From Nocardioides terrigena (GTDB lineage Bacteria > Actinomycetota > Actinomycetes > Propionibacteriales > Nocardioidaceae), in assembly GCF_003047265.1 (NCBI RefSeq), contig NZ_PZYY01000001.1:782487-846486 (forward strand): 64,000 nt of DNA. Direction: 5' to 3'. Both the position numbers and the translations under genes were made by a program. Every line of letters begins with the position of its first letter. The first letter of the stretch is position 1. This document shows positions 15,564 to 24,481 of this stretch, one piece after another. The notes below the pieces were generated by a model. That model was not told the origin of the DNA. It ran no database searches and saw only the letters and a program-made list of their open reading frames with translations.

Positions 15564-16502
15564 ATGTCCGAGAGCCGGCCCGTCACCACGGGGGAGCAGG
15601 TGCGCCCGCAGCCCCGCCGCTTCTACGACGGCGGGGTGCTGCCGGTCGGTGACCGGATCGGGCTGCCGCCCGACCCCGCGCACGACCCGCGGATCGTGCT
15701 CGAGCGCCACCTCGAGGACGGTCTCGAGGTCTTCAGCCTCGAGCGGCGCATCGCCTACGACGACCGCCACCTCGGCGAGATCCTGGTGCCGGCCACCACC
15801 GACTTCCGCACCGACCTGACCTCGACCCCGGTGCTCTTCACCTGGCTGGTGCCCAAGACCGGGGCGCACCTGCCGGCCGCGTTGGTCCACGACGCCCTCG
15901 TCGCGGGCGGCGGCGAGCCGTCCTACGACTCGACCGAGGGTCACACCATCGACCGGGTGGACGCGGACCGCGTCTTCCGCGACGCCATGGCCGACACCGG
16001 CACGGGCGTCGTCCGGCGGTGGATCGTGTGGACCGCGGTGACTGCCGCGACGATCTTCGTCCCCGGGGGGCTGCCCCGCTCGTCGGGGTGGTCACCCGCG
16101 GTGCGGTGGGCGCACCGCGTCGGCGCCGGGACGTCGATCGCGGCGATCCTCCTCCTCGGCTACTGGTCCACCGCCGACCTGGTCGACCGGAGCTGGCCGC
16201 TCGCGCGGGAGGTGCCGTGGATGGGGGAGGGGGCGTGGTGGCTCGAGCTCCTCGGCGGGGTGTCCGGCGCGATCGTCCTCCCGCTGGTGCTCGGCCTGCT
16301 CTGGGGCCGCTTCCGGATCGCCGGCGCGATCGCCGGGGTGATGCTGGCGGTGCTGCTGCACGTGACGCTGGGGCTGGCCGCGGTGCTGGCGGCCTACCAG
16401 CTGCTCGAGCGACTGGCCTCCCGTGCGCCGCGGCTCGCCATCGCGCTCGCGGTGGCGGTCGTCCTCGCGGCGGTCGTCGTCTTCGCGCTCACGGTCTCCT
16501 GA
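15564..16502 (+). CDS. DUF1353 domain membrane protein
   Basis: 312 residues from ATG 15564; the in-frame ATG at 15519 lies in the inverted repeat and is rejected. The N-terminal half is a DUF1353 domain (FSLERRIAYDD, VPATTDFRTDLTSTP, GAHLPAALVHDALV), a phage-derived fold of unknown function. The C-terminal half has about five membrane helices from residue 155 on (WTAVTAATIFVPGG, TSIAAILLLGYW, GVSGAIVLPLVLGLLWG, GVMLAVLLHVTLGLAAVLAAY, AIALAVAVVLAAVVVFAL). Domain call sure, role unknown. Confidence 0.78.
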   Translation: MSESRPVTTGEQVRPQPRRFYDGGVLPVGDRIGLPPDPAHDPRIVLERHLEDGLEVFSLERRIAYDDRHLGEILVPATTDFRTDLTSTPVLFTWLVPKTGAHLPAALVHDALVAGGGEPSYDSTEGHTIDRVDADRVFRDAMADTGTGVVRRWIVWTAVTAATIFVPGGLPRSSGWSPAVRWAHRVGAGTSIAAILLLGYWSTADLVDRSWPLAREVPWMGEGAWWLELLGGVSGAIVLPLVLGLLWGRFRIAGAIAGVMLAVLLHVTLGLAAVLAAYQLLERLASRAPRLAIALAVAVVLAAVVVFALTVS

Positions 16503-16528
16503 CTGCGCGCGGGCGTGGTCGGCAGGAC

Positions 16529-16906
16529 CTACCGCGCGGTGAGGCCGACCTCGGCGAGCCAGCGGGCGGCGAAGGTGCCCCGCGGCAGGTCCTGGGTCAC
16601 CAGCTCGACCCCGGTGTGGAACGCCACGACCAGCAGCCCCAGCGCGCCTGCACCCACCACGAGTCCACGGACCCGCTGCGGCACCCAGTCACGGGCGGTG
16701 CGGGAGGCCTCGTGCGCCCGGTGCCACCAGCCGCTGACGGACGCGGTGACCACGGCCGAGACGATGCTCGCGAAGACCGCGCCGAGCACGGTCCCGACCA
16801 GCCCGAGGCGGGAGCTGAGCACGGTCGCCGCGGCGGCCGCCACGGCGCCGGCGACCACCTGGGGGAGGGAGAGGTCGAGGGAGTGCTTCTGGGTGGGTTC
16901 GGTCAT
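16529..16906 (-). CDS. small hypothetical membrane protein
   Basis: 125 residues with an N-terminal pair of hydrophobic segments (VVAGAVAAAAATVLSSRLG and GTVLGAVFASIVSAVVTASV), a basic middle, and a third segment (VRGLVVGAGALGLLVVAFHTGVELV). ATG 16906 directly follows an in-frame GTG at 16909 and is the simpler start. Not recognised. It is 26 bp from the convergent DUF1353 gene and follows trhA at a distance on the same strand. Confidence 0.6.
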   Translation of the reverse strand: MTEPTQKHSLDLSLPQVVAGAVAAAAATVLSSRLGLVGTVLGAVFASIVSAVVTASVSGWWHRAHEASRTARDWVPQRVRGLVVGAGALGLLVVAFHTGVELVTQDLPRGTFAARWLAEVGLTAR

Positions 16907-16941
16907 CACATCAGCCGGGTCGGGGACGGGTCTTCCCCCGT

Positions 16942-16964
16942 ACGACGCCCTGCGAGGGCGTCGT
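16942..16964 (-). terminator. terminator hairpin downstream of trhA
   Basis: ACGACGCCCT and AGGGCGTCGT form a perfect 10-bp stem with the 3-nt loop GCG, about 50 bases after the trhA stop. No T tract follows. Confidence 0.6.
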
Positions 16965-17012
16965 GTTCCCGGACGTGAGCGGACTCACCCGTGCACACTG
17001 CGTCTGGGGGCG

Positions 17013-17756
17013 TCAGCGCAGCGAGTAGGTGGCGACCGAGACGCCGACGTAGTGCGTGACGAACGCGAGGATCGTGAAGGTGTGGAACACCTCGTGGAAG
17101 CCGAACCACTGGGGCCACGGGTTGGGCCGCTTGGTGCCGTAGACGACCCCGCCGATCGTGTAGAGGGCGCCACCGACCGCCACCAGCACCATGACGGCGG
17201 TGCCGGTGCTGGCGCCGTACCGGTCCATGGCGCCGCTCACGAAGTCGCCGAAGAAGAAGACAGGGGCCCAGCCGAGGGCGATGTAGATCGGCGCGGAGAG
17301 GGCGCGGGGAGCGCCCTTCCAGAAGACCTTCATCAGGACGCCGGCCAGCGCACCGCCCCACACCACGCCGAGCATCGTCCACATGTCGCGGCCCTCCAGC
17401 AGCAGCAGCGCGAAGGGCGTGCAGGAGCCGGCGATGAGCACGAAGATGTTGGAGTGGTCGAAGCGCTTGAGCATCGAGTGGGTGCCCGGCGACCAGGTGC
17501 CGCGGTGGTAGACCGCGGAGACGGTGAAGAGGACCAGCGCGGAGGCCGCGAAGACGGCCGACCCGATCCGGGTGGTGGCGTCGGGGGAGAGCGCGATCAG
17601 GACGATGCCTGCAGCGAGCGCGAGGGGAGCGGTGGCGAGGTGGAGCCAGCCACGCAGGTGCGGCTTGGCCTCGGCGAGCGCCTCGTGGATCGCCTCCGTC
17701 GCGCCGTCGACGCGCTCGTGGAGCCCGTCGAGCCGGTGGCGGAGTAGGTCGTTCAT
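17013..17756 (-). CDS. trhA: PAQR-family TrhA / hemolysin III-type membrane protein
   Basis: 247 residues with seven hydrophobic segments from residue 38 on. Conserved positions of the PAQR/HlyIII family are present: SAVYHRGTW near 80, FDHSNIFVLIAGSCTPF near 100, and the C-terminal HEVFHTFTILAFVTHY, whose histidines bind the metal. The bacterial members were first called hemolysin III; E. coli TrhA affects membrane energetics. The N-terminal 37 residues are a charged helical extension. It stands alone between an upstream DUF421 unit and a downstream terminator. Confidence 0.88.
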   Translation of the reverse strand: MNDLLRHRLDGLHERVDGATEAIHEALAEAKPHLRGWLHLATAPLALAAGIVLIALSPDATTRIGSAVFAASALVLFTVSAVYHRGTWSPGTHSMLKRFDHSNIFVLIAGSCTPFALLLLEGRDMWTMLGVVWGGALAGVLMKVFWKGAPRALSAPIYIALGWAPVFFFGDFVSGAMDRYGASTGTAVMVLVAVGGALYTIGGVVYGTKRPNPWPQWFGFHEVFHTFTILAFVTHYVGVSVATYSLR

Positions 17757-17826
17757 GTCACGAAACTACCCGTAGGCACCTCGAGAGTCACGGTCACGGG
17801 ACCGAGGTCACCCCCAGGGGGCCTCC

Positions 17827-18312
17827 TCAGGCGATCTCGTGGTCGTCCGGCGAGCCGTCCCGCTGGTCCTCCTCGCCCCGGGTGAAGAAGGAGAACGAGC
17901 CGTCGGTCTCGAGCACGCAGAGCTCGATGTCGCTGAGGCGGCGGATGCCCTGCTGGCGAGCGGCCTCGTGGACGTCCTGGATCGTCATCCGCTCCCCGGA
18001 CAGGGTCTCGAGCAACGGCTCCCCGTCGCGTACGACGATGCGTGCACGGCCGGCGAGCCACGGACGGAAGCCCGGATAGCGGAAGGCCAGCGAGTTGAGG
18101 ACCATGCCCGCCACCGCGAAGGTGGCCACGGCGATGACCGCGGCGGTCACCGAGTAGTCCTCCTGGAGGATGCCCTGGCTCACCAGGTCGCCGACGGTGA
18201 TGAGCAGGATCATGTCGAACGCGGACAGCTGCGCGACCTCGCGCTTGCCGCCGACACGGACGATGAGCCACAGGAACAGGAAGATCGCGAGGGACCTGAT
18301 CAGGATGTCCAT
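17827..18312 (-). CDS. DUF421 (YetF-like) membrane protein
   Basis: 161 residues. Three N-terminal helices (SLAIFLFLWLIVRVGGKRE, FDMILLITVGDLVSQGI, VTAAVIAVATFAVAGMVLN) precede a soluble C-terminal domain with the family's MTIQDVHEAARQQGIRRLSDIELCVLETDGSFSFF pattern. YetF-type proteins are linked to spore or stress membranes in Bacillus, with no defined activity. ATG 18312 overlaps the stop of the preceding gene (ATGA), so the pair is one unit. Confidence 0.82.
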   Translation of the reverse strand: MDILIRSLAIFLFLWLIVRVGGKREVAQLSAFDMILLITVGDLVSQGILQEDYSVTAAVIAVATFAVAGMVLNSLAFRYPGFRPWLAGRARIVVRDGEPLLETLSGERMTIQDVHEAARQQGIRRLSDIELCVLETDGSFSFFTRGEEDQRDGSPDDHEIA

Positions 18313-18866
18313 CAGGGCATCCTCCAGCTCGTGAAGGAGGTCGAGATGACCGCCTCGTCCTCGACGAGCACGCTGACCTGGCAGTCGTCGGTCTCGCCGA
18401 ACTGCCCCGGCGACACGCGGGCGTCGAGGCTGATCTCGATCGTGGTGCCGGTCGGCGGCGGGTCGAACTCGTAGATGATCCAGGGCGGCACGGTCGTCTC
18501 GGCCGCGGGGTTGGGATACCAGTTCTGGAAGTCGAGGTCGTTGAAGAACTCGTCGCAGAACCGCACCTGCACGGTGTCGCCGAAGCCCATGCTGGCGTCC
18601 ACGGTCACGTGCAGGGGTGCGGGCTGCCCGGCCCGGGTGACCTGCGGATACTCCACCGCGAGGGTGTAACCGCCGTTCTGCGCGGTGACGTCGCCCTGGC
18701 GCGGGCCGAGGAGGTCGAAGGCGGAGAGCAAGACGACGAGCACCAGCAGCGCCACGCCTGCGCGTCGGAACCAGCGGCCCCGACGGCGAGGTGGGGTGTC
18801 GCGCAGGCCGGCGGTGGTCTCGTCGATCCCGACCAGGGACACGTCGGTGTCGGAAGCATCAGGCAC
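18312..18866 (-). CDS. membrane-anchored hypothetical protein
   Basis: 184 residues: cytoplasmic N terminus with a basic stretch (RRRGRWFRR), one helix (AGVALLVLVVLLSAFDLLG, about 36-54), and an extracytoplasmic beta-rich domain (YTLAVEYPQVTRAGQPAPLHVTVDAS...) that looks immunoglobulin-like. Two cysteines (RFCDEF, DDCQVS) could form a disulfide. It is translationally coupled to the DUF421 gene. Family not recognised. Confidence 0.65.
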   Translation of the reverse strand: MPDASDTDVSLVGIDETTAGLRDTPPRRRGRWFRRAGVALLVLVVLLSAFDLLGPRQGDVTAQNGGYTLAVEYPQVTRAGQPAPLHVTVDASMGFGDTVQVRFCDEFFNDLDFQNWYPNPAAETTVPPWIIYEFDPPPTGTTIEISLDARVSPGQFGETDDCQVSVLVEDEAVISTSFTSWRMP

Positions 18867-18900
18867 GGCGACACCCTAGGGCCCGGTTACCATCGGTCAC

Positions 18901-19680
18901 GTGGCGAAGTTGAAGGACGCGGTGCGTCGGGTGCTCTACCCGGCCTACGAGCACCGGGTCGTGAAGTTCCTCCCGGCTGACCGCATCCCCCAGCACGTCG
19001 GCCTCATGCTCGACGGCAACCGGCGCTGGGCCAAGGCCGTCGGCCTCGACACTGCGGGCGGCTACCAGGCCGGCGCCGACAACATCTTCCCGCTGCTCGG
19101 CTGGTGCGAGGAGGTGGGCGTCAAGGTCGTGACGCTGTGGCTGCTCTCCAGCGACAACCTCACCAACCGCCCGCCCGAGCAGATGGCCGGCCTCCTCCAG
19201 ATCATCGAGGGGGCGGTCGAGTCGCTCGCGGCCACCGGCCGCTGGCGCATCCACCCGGTGGGCGCCCTCGACCTGCTCCCGGCCAGCACCGCGCAGAAGC
19301 TCAAGGACGCCGAGGAGGCCACCCGCGACGTCGACGGGATCCTGGTCAACATCGCGGTCGGCTACGGCGGGCGGCGCGAGATCGCGGACGCCGTGCGCTC
19401 CCTGCTCCACGAACACGCCGCGCGCGGCACCTCCCTGGAGGAGCTGGCCGACGTCATCGACGTCGAGCACATCTCCGACCACCTCTACACCAAGGGCCAG
19501 CCCGACCCCGACCTCGTGATCCGCACGTCGGGGGAGCAGCGCCTCGGCGGCTTCCTGCTGTGGCAGTCGGCGCACTCGGAGTTCTACTTCTGCGAGGCGC
19601 TGTGGCCCGACTTCCGCCGCGTCGACTTCCTGCGGGCCATCCGCGCGTACGCCGAGCGCGAGCGCCGCTTCGGTTCCTGA
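18901..19680 (+). CDS. uppS: isoprenyl transferase (cis-prenyltransferase, UppS family)
   Basis: 259 residues. cis-Prenyltransferases extend allylic diphosphates with IPP for polyprenyl phosphate carriers of cell-wall synthesis. All signature blocks are present: HVGLMLDGNRRWAKAVGL near 37 (catalytic Asp), LWLLSSDNLTNRP near 80, the PDLVIRTSGEQRLGGFLLWQSAHSEFYFCEALWPDF block near 200-235. Actinobacteria often have two such enzymes, one making a short Z-farnesyl product; which one this is cannot be read here. GTG start. The stop codon lies inside the first copy of an intergenic repeat. Confidence 0.92.
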   Translation: MAKLKDAVRRVLYPAYEHRVVKFLPADRIPQHVGLMLDGNRRWAKAVGLDTAGGYQAGADNIFPLLGWCEEVGVKVVTLWLLSSDNLTNRPPEQMAGLLQIIEGAVESLAATGRWRIHPVGALDLLPASTAQKLKDAEEATRDVDGILVNIAVGYGGRREIADAVRSLLHEHAARGTSLEELADVIDVEHISDHLYTKGQPDPDLVIRTSGEQRLGGFLLWQSAHSEFYFCEALWPDFRRVDFLRAIRAYAERERRFGS

Positions 19681-19757
19681 GGCGCGAGGAGCGGAGCTCC
19701 GAGCCTCGAAGGGTGGTTCCTGAGGTGCGAGGAGCGGAGCTCCGAGCCTCGAAGGGC
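19672..19757 (+). repeat. two tandem 43-bp copies of a dispersed palindromic repeat
   Basis: Copy 1 (19672-19714) and copy 2 (19715-19757) differ at two positions. Each begins GGTTCCTGAGG and ends GAGCCTCGAAGGG, with CGGAGCTCCG as a 10-bp palindromic centre. A degraded third start (GGGTCCTGGGCGCGG) follows at 19758. From memory this pattern (GGTTCCTGAGGTGCGAGGAGC...GAGCCTCGAAGG) is a common intergenic repeat in Nocardioides. Copy 1 supplies the last codons and stop of uppS. Confidence 0.85.
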
Positions 19758-19882
19758 GGGTCCTGGGCGCGGTAACACAGCGTTCATCCCGCGTTCGGGC
19801 GTGTCGCCCGAATTCGGCCTTGGCCGGGCGTACTTTCGGCCTCATCGGCAGGTGGGGAAGCCTGCTGAATCGGGAGGCAGCT

Positions 19883-19924
19883 GTGGGAGTCACGCACCAC
19901 TTCGAGGAGCCGTCCGGTCCATGA
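19883..19924 (+). CDS. 13-codon leader ORF upstream of phoH
   Basis: GTG at 19883 opens [13 protein letters not shown] and ends with TGA at 19922-19924. GGGAGG (19872-19877) stands five bases before it, a better ribosome site than that of many genes here. It lies 56 bp before the phoH start and inside a self-complementary region. Too short to judge by codon use. Best read as a regulatory leader peptide. Confidence 0.5.
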   Translation: MGVTHHFEEPSGP

Positions 19925-19961
19925 GTTGAACTGGACCGGGTGTGGTGCGTCGCGCCGGTCC
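19892..19961 (+). promoter_or_regulatory. phoH leader RNA with nested and alternative stems
   Basis: ACGCACCAC (19892-19900) pairs with GTGGTGCGT (19942-19950), enclosing CCGGTCCA (19914-19921) paired with TGGACCGG (19932-19939) over a 10-nt loop. The segment GGACCGG (19933-19939) can instead pair with a second CCGGTCC at 19955-19961, just before the phoH ribosome site. The two folds exclude each other. Both 5' arms of the first fold lie in the leader ORF. Confidence 0.6.
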
Positions 19962-19979
19962 GATAGGGGTAGGCACTCC

Positions 19980-21299
19980 GTGAGCTCGAACAAGCAGGTC
20001 AGCCAGAACCGCACGTATGTCCTCGACACCAGCGTCCTGCTGGCCGATCCCGGCGCCCTGCGCCGCTTCGCGGAGCACGAGGTGGTCCTCCCGGTGGTCG
20101 TCATCACCGAGCTCGAGGGCAAGCGCCACCACCCGGAGCTCGGGTTCTTCGCACGCACCGCGTTGCGGAGCCTCGACGAGCTGCGCATCCAGCACGGCCG
20201 GCTCGACGAGCCCGTGCCGGTCGGGGACGAGGGCGGCAGCGTGCGTGTCGAGCTCAACCACACCGACCCGGCCTCGCTGCCGTCGGGCTTCCGCCTCGGC
20301 GACAACGACACCCGGATCCTCGCGGTGGCCCGCAACCTCGCCAACGAGGGGCACCAGGTCACGCTGGTCTCCAAGGACCTGCCGCTGCGCATCAAGGCCT
20401 CGGCGGTCGGGCTCGACGCCGAGGAGTACCGCGCGGAGGCGATCAGCGACTCCGACACCGGCTACACCGGCATGGCCGAGCTCGAGGTGACCTCCACCGA
20501 GCTCGACGAGCTGTACGACGACGGGGTCATCGACCTCGCCGAGGCGCGCGACCTGCCGTGCCACAACGGCCTCGTTCTCCTCTCCGACCGGGGCACCGCG
20601 CTGGGTCGCGTCGGTCCCGACAAGCAGGTGCACCTGGTCCGCGGCGACCGCGAGGCCTTCGGCATCCACGGTCGCTCCGCCGAGCAGCGCATCGCCCTCG
20701 AGATGCTCCTCGACCCGGAGGTCGGGATCGTCTCGCTGGGCGGCCGGGCCGGCACCGGCAAGTCCGCCCTCGCGCTGTGCGCCGGACTGGAGGCCACCCT
20801 CGAGCGCGGCCAGCACAAGAAGGTCGTCGTCTTCCGGCCGCTCTTCGCCGTCGGCGGACAGGAGCTCGGCTACCTGCCGGGGTCGGAGTCGGAGAAGATG
20901 TCGCCCTGGGGCCAGGCGGTGTTCGACACCCTCGGCGCCCTCACCACGCCCGACGTCATCGACGAGGTGATGGACCGCGGGATGCTCGAGGTGCTGCCGC
21001 TCACGCACATCCGCGGCCGCTCCCTCCACGACGCGTTCGTCATCGTCGACGAGGCCCAGTCGCTGGAGCGCAACGTGCTCCTGACGGTGCTGTCGCGGAT
21101 CGGGGCCAACTCCAAGGTGGTGCTGACCCACGACGTCGCGCAGCGCGACAACCTGCGCGTCGGACGCCACGACGGCATCGTGGCGGTGATCGACAAGCTC
21201 AAGGGCCACCCGCTCTTCGCGCACGTGACCCTGACCCGGTCCGAGCGGTCGCCCATCGCAGCGCTGGTCACCGAGATGCTGGAGAACGTCGTCCTCTGA
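19980..21299 (+). CDS. PhoH2-type protein: PIN nuclease domain fused to PhoH ATPase
   Basis: 439 residues from GTG 19980. The N-terminal PIN domain (about 1-150) has the acidic positions [32 protein letters not shown] and LVSKDLPLR. The C-terminal PhoH ATPase has Walker [14 protein letters not shown] near 255 and Walker [13 protein letters not shown] near 360, then an Arg-rich sensor region. PhoH2 proteins unwind and cut RNA; in mycobacteria the gene forms a toxin-antitoxin pair with a small upstream gene. No such partner protein is seen here, only a 13-codon leader with RNA stems. Confidence 0.9.
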   Translation: MSSNKQVSQNRTYVLDTSVLLADPGALRRFAEHEVVLPVVVITELEGKRHHPELGFFARTALRSLDELRIQHGRLDEPVPVGDEGGSVRVELNHTDPASLPSGFRLGDNDTRILAVARNLANEGHQVTLVSKDLPLRIKASAVGLDAEEYRAEAISDSDTGYTGMAELEVTSTELDELYDDGVIDLAEARDLPCHNGLVLLSDRGTALGRVGPDKQVHLVRGDREAFGIHGRSAEQRIALEMLLDPEVGIVSLGGRAGTGKSALALCAGLEATLERGQHKKVVVFRPLFAVGGQELGYLPGSESEKMSPWGQAVFDTLGALTTPDVIDEVMDRGMLEVLPLTHIRGRSLHDAFVIVDEAQSLERNVLLTVLSRIGANSKVVLTHDVAQRDNLRVGRHDGIVAVIDKLKGHPLFAHVTLTRSERSPIAALVTEMLENVVL

Positions 21300-21604
21300 C
21301 CCCCGTCGAGGTCGGGTACGCCGACCCGGCTGGCGCCCACGTCCCGGGCGCGAGCCGGGTCGTCGTGCTCCGTGGCATCCCTCACCTGCCAGCCTTTCCG
21401 GTGTGGCCGGCGTGGCTCGTGTGACCCCCGTGACTCCTGTGGCGGGGGATGTGGTGGAAAATGCCACGAGTTTCGTCGTTCGGTTTGCATGGGCCTCCGC
21501 ACTCCTGCATGGTGGCCCGTGATCGTTTCGTGATCTTCACACCCTGTCGCAGCCCGTTCCCCCCTGATTCCTGACGGGCGCGACATCGTCCTGACCTCTA
21601 CCCC
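21300..21604 (+). other. 305-bp intergenic region between phoH and the lysozyme-like gene
   Basis: No ORF of interest. A small stem (GGTCGG/CCGACC, 21310-21326) just after phoH may be its terminator; a CCCCCG/CGGGGG pair lies at 21425-21448. Upstream of the next gene there is a direct repeat CGTGATC at 21518-21524 and 21529-21535 (11-bp period) followed by TTCACA. I see no clear c-di-AMP riboswitch core, although that class often precedes such genes. Confidence 0.5.
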
Positions 21605-22297
21605 GTGAGCTCCCCTGTGCCCCTGACACCCGCGTCGAAGCCCGAGAAGTACGTCCCCCGACACCGCGCCCCCGGCAAGCACAAGGCGACCCGTTCGCTG
21701 CCTGCCCGGATGGTGCGCACCTCCGTGGTGCTCACCGGCGTCGCGGCCGCCGTGACCGGCGTCAGCGTGTCCGGCGGCGTCCTCGGCTCCCCGGCCGGCA
21801 CCGCCGCGGCCGACCTGGCCTCGGCGGCCGTCGGTGGCGTCACGGTGGCCTCCGCGGACTCCGACCCGAGCGCCCTCGAGCGCCGCGAGTCCGTCGTACC
21901 CGTGTCCCGCTCGGACCGCCGGGGTGCGACCGACGCGACCAAGCGCGCGGCGTTGTCGGTGGCCGAGGGGCCGGCCGTCACCCGCACCGAGGACCTCTCG
22001 AGCGCCGACCCGCGCGACATCGCCCGGGCGCTGCTGCCGGAGTTCGGCTTCGACTCCTCGCAGTTCAGCTGCCTCGACTCCCTCTACATGAGCGAGTCCG
22101 GCTGGAGCACCACCGCCGACAACCCGACCTCCTCGGCCTACGGCATCCCGCAAGCGCTCACCGAGCTGCACGACCTGCCGTCGGACTACATGACGTCGGC
22201 CGAGTCGCAGATCCGCTGGGGCCTCGGCTACATCCAGGACACCTACGGCACGCCGTGCAACGCCTGGTCCTTCAAGGCCGGCAACAACTGGTACTGA
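21605..22297 (+). CDS. secreted lysozyme-like / transglycosylase-fold protein
   Basis: 230 residues, GTG start. A long basic N-terminal signal region (residues 1-45, hydrophobic core TSVVLTGVAAAVTGVSVSG) precedes an Ala/Ser-rich linker. The C-terminal domain (about 140-230) reads SLYMSESGWSTTADNPTSSAYGIPQAL, with the catalytic Glu in SESGW and the YGIPQA substrate motif, and ends with IRWGLGYIQDTYGTPCNAWSFK. This is the lysozyme-like C-terminal domain of aggregation-promoting-factor proteins, acting on peptidoglycan. Two Cys (FSCLDS, TPCNAW) may form a disulfide. Confidence 0.88.
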   Translation: MSSPVPLTPASKPEKYVPRHRAPGKHKATRSLPARMVRTSVVLTGVAAAVTGVSVSGGVLGSPAGTAAADLASAAVGGVTVASADSDPSALERRESVVPVSRSDRRGATDATKRAALSVAEGPAVTRTEDLSSADPRDIARALLPEFGFDSSQFSCLDSLYMSESGWSTTADNPTSSAYGIPQALTELHDLPSDYMTSAESQIRWGLGYIQDTYGTPCNAWSFKAGNNWY

Positions 22298-22304
22298 CCG
22301 GGCG

Positions 22305-23009
22305 TCAGCGGGCCTCGAAGACCGTGACCGCCCCGGCGTACTCGCGCCCACCCTCGAACTCCGGCAGCACGAGGCCGTCGCCGGTCGAGTCGAGGTAGGC
22401 CTGGGCGCTGGCGTGGTCGGGGAAGACCGCGCGCGTCTCGAGGTCGTGGCGGCGTACGTCGGCGAAGCGGCGCCGCAGCACGGACTCGCCGGTCTCGCTG
22501 CTGAACTGGCTGCCCGCCACCCGGCCGCCGGCGTCCTTGTGCAGGTCGGCGAGGTGGTCCTGGCCGTTGGTGACGGAGACGAACGTGCCGCCCGGGCGCA
22601 GCACCCGGCGGACCTCGTTGAGCGCCCGCTCGAGGTCGCGCACGTGGTAGAGCATCCAGCCCGCGTAGACCACGTCGAAGGAGGCGTCCTCGAACGGCAG
22701 GTAGCAGATGTCGGCCTGCCGGGCGTCGACGCCACGGGCCGCGGTGAGGTCGACGAACCGAGGCGAGAAGTCGGTCGCCACCAGGGTGACCCCGGGGAGG
22801 CCGTGGATCCGCTCGGCCATCACGCCCGTGCCGCAGCCCACCTCGAGGACGCGGGCGTCGCCGACCAGGGCGCGGTCGATGGCGCGCAGCGCCTCGGTCT
22901 CGGGGTCGAGGCCGTCGGCGGTGGGCTGCCACACGGACCGGCGGGTCTCGAGGTGGTCCTCGGTGGCGTACTGGGTGCGGACGTGGTCCGGGTCGTCGAG
23001 CTGGTTCAC
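22305..23009 (-). CDS. class I SAM-dependent methyltransferase
   Basis: 234 residues from GTG 23009, overlapping the fumC stop (GTGA). Motif I is [15 protein letters not shown] near 53, motif [26 protein letters not shown], then [18 protein letters not shown] and [12 protein letters not shown]. This fits small-molecule methyltransferases of the UbiE/Methyltransf_11 group. Substrate unknown. It is co-transcribed behind fumC, which gives no clear functional hint. Confidence 0.85.
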   Translation of the reverse strand: MNQLDDPDHVRTQYATEDHLETRRSVWQPTADGLDPETEALRAIDRALVGDARVLEVGCGTGVMAERIHGLPGVTLVATDFSPRFVDLTAARGVDARQADICYLPFEDASFDVVYAGWMLYHVRDLERALNEVRRVLRPGGTFVSVTNGQDHLADLHKDAGGRVAGSQFSSETGESVLRRRFADVRRHDLETRAVFPDHASAQAYLDSTGDGLVLPEFEGGREYAGAVTVFEAR

Positions 23010-24388
23010 GGGCGGGTCATCCGATCCACGTCGAGGGCGTCGTCGAGCTGCTGCTCGGTGAGGTCGCCGCGGTCGACGTACCCCATCGAGAGCACAGTCT
23101 CGCGGATGGTGGTGCCGTCCTTCATCGCCTGCTTGGCGATCTTCGCCGCCTGCTCGTAGCCGACGTGCTTGTTGAGCGGCGTGACGACGGACGGCGACGA
23201 CTCGGCGTACGCCCGCATCCGGTCGACGTCGGCGGTGATCCCGTCGACACAGCGCTGCGCCAGGACGGTCGAGGAGGTCGACAGGAGGCGGATCGACTCG
23301 AGGAGGTTGCGCGCCATCACGGGCATCATCACGTTGAGCTCGAAGCTGCCGGCGGCGCCGGCCCAGGCGACGGTCGCGTCGTTGCCGACCACCTGCGCGC
23401 AGACCATCAGCGTGGCCTCGGGCAGGACCGGGTTGACCTTGCCGGGCATGATGCTCGACCCGGGCTGCAGGTCGGGGAGGTGGATCTCGGCGAGGCCGGT
23501 CGTGGGGCCCGACGACATCCACCGCAGGTCGTTGCAGATCTTGGTGAGGCCGACGGCGTAGGTGCGCAGCGCACCGCTGAGCTCGACGAGCGAGTCGCGG
23601 GTCCCCTGCGCCTCGAAGTGGTTGCGCGCCTCGGTGAAGTCCTGCCCGGTGTCGGCCGAGAGCCGGTCGATGACCGCGGCGGCGAAGCCGGGCGGGGTGT
23701 TGATGCCGGTGCCCACCGCGGTGCCGCCGAGGGGGAGCTCTCGGACGCGGGGGAGGACCGCCTCGAGGCGCTCGGCGGCGTAGCGCACGGTCGCGGCGTA
23801 CCCGCCCATCTCCTGGCCGAGCATCACCGGGGTGGCGTCCATCAGGTGCGTGCGGCCGGATTTCACGACCCTGGCGAACTCGTCGGCCTTGGCCTCGAAC
23901 GAGGTGGCGAGCACGTCGAGCGCCGGGAGCAGGTCCTCGACCACGGCCAGCGTCGCCGCGACGTGGATCGACGTGGGGAAGGTGTCGTTGCTGCTCTGCG
24001 AGGCGTTGACGTGGTCGTTGGGGTGGACCTCGACGCCGGCGCGCCCGGCGAGCGAGGCGAGCACCTCGTTGGTGTTCATGTTGGAGCTGGTGCCCGACCC
24101 GGTCTGGAAGACGTCGAGCGGGAAGTGGTCGTCGTGCTCCCCGGTCGCCACCGCGGCGGCGGCGTCGGCGATCGCGCCCGCCTGCTCGGCGGTGATGACC
24201 CCGAGGTCGCCGTTGACCCGCGCGGCCGCCCCCTTGACGAGGGCGAGCGCCTGGACGTGGCGGCGCTCGAGGGTGGTCCCGCTGATCGGGAAGTTGTCGA
24301 TCGCGCGCTGGGTCTGGGCCCGCCACAGGGCGTCGGCCGGGACCTCGACCTCGCCCATGGAGTCGTGCTCGGTGCGTGTCTGGCTCAT
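23006..24388 (-). CDS. fumC: class II fumarate hydratase
   Basis: 460 residues; interconverts fumarate and malate in the TCA cycle without an iron-sulfur cluster. Landmarks: the [10 protein letters not shown] segment near 100, [14 protein letters not shown] near 135, [16 protein letters not shown] near 180, and the superfamily signature [16 protein letters not shown] near 310. ATG 24388 is the start; the upstream open frame is proline/glycine-rich non-coding DNA. A class I iron-sulfur fumarase is also in this window at 32489-34192, so the organism has both kinds. Confidence 0.95.
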   Translation of the reverse strand: MSQTRTEHDSMGEVEVPADALWRAQTQRAIDNFPISGTTLERRHVQALALVKGAAARVNGDLGVITAEQAGAIADAAAAVATGEHDDHFPLDVFQTGSGTSSNMNTNEVLASLAGRAGVEVHPNDHVNASQSSNDTFPTSIHVAATLAVVEDLLPALDVLATSFEAKADEFARVVKSGRTHLMDATPVMLGQEMGGYAATVRYAAERLEAVLPRVRELPLGGTAVGTGINTPPGFAAAVIDRLSADTGQDFTEARNHFEAQGTRDSLVELSGALRTYAVGLTKICNDLRWMSSGPTTGLAEIHLPDLQPGSSIMPGKVNPVLPEATLMVCAQVVGNDATVAWAGAAGSFELNVMMPVMARNLLESIRLLSTSSTVLAQRCVDGITADVDRMRAYAESSPSVVTPLNKHVGYEQAAKIAKQAMKDGTTIRETVLSMGYVDRGDLTEQQLDDALDVDRMTRP

Positions 24389-24409
24389 GGCCCCGACGCT
24401 ACCCCCGGG

Positions 24410-24433
24410 CCGGGGTGGGTCGTCCCACCCCGG
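24410..24433 (-). terminator. terminator hairpin between the sigma-factor unit and fumC
   Basis: CCGGGGTGGG and CCCACCCCGG form a perfect 10-bp stem with loop TCGT, 50 bases after the stop of the gene ending at 24482 and just before fumC. No T tract. Confidence 0.6.
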
Positions 24434-24481
24434 GGGGCCACCCGGGGCGCCGCCCGGGCGCACCGCCCGGCAGGGTGTCGA

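Noticed and set aside
19895..19900. Histidine attenuator in the phoH leader ORF
   Set aside because: Only two adjacent His codons occur, too few for a histidine-sensing leader, and phoH is not a histidine gene.
21300..21604. c-di-AMP (ydaO-type) riboswitch before the lysozyme-like gene
   Set aside because: The class is common before such genes, but I could not find its conserved core blocks here. A covariance-model search (Rfam ydaO) with a significant hit would change this.
24401..24480. Extra CstR operators near fumC (CCCCCGGG-like runs)
   Set aside because: The GC runs lack the ATA/TAT flanks of the three good sites and are part of a terminator-like hairpin in GC-rich DNA.
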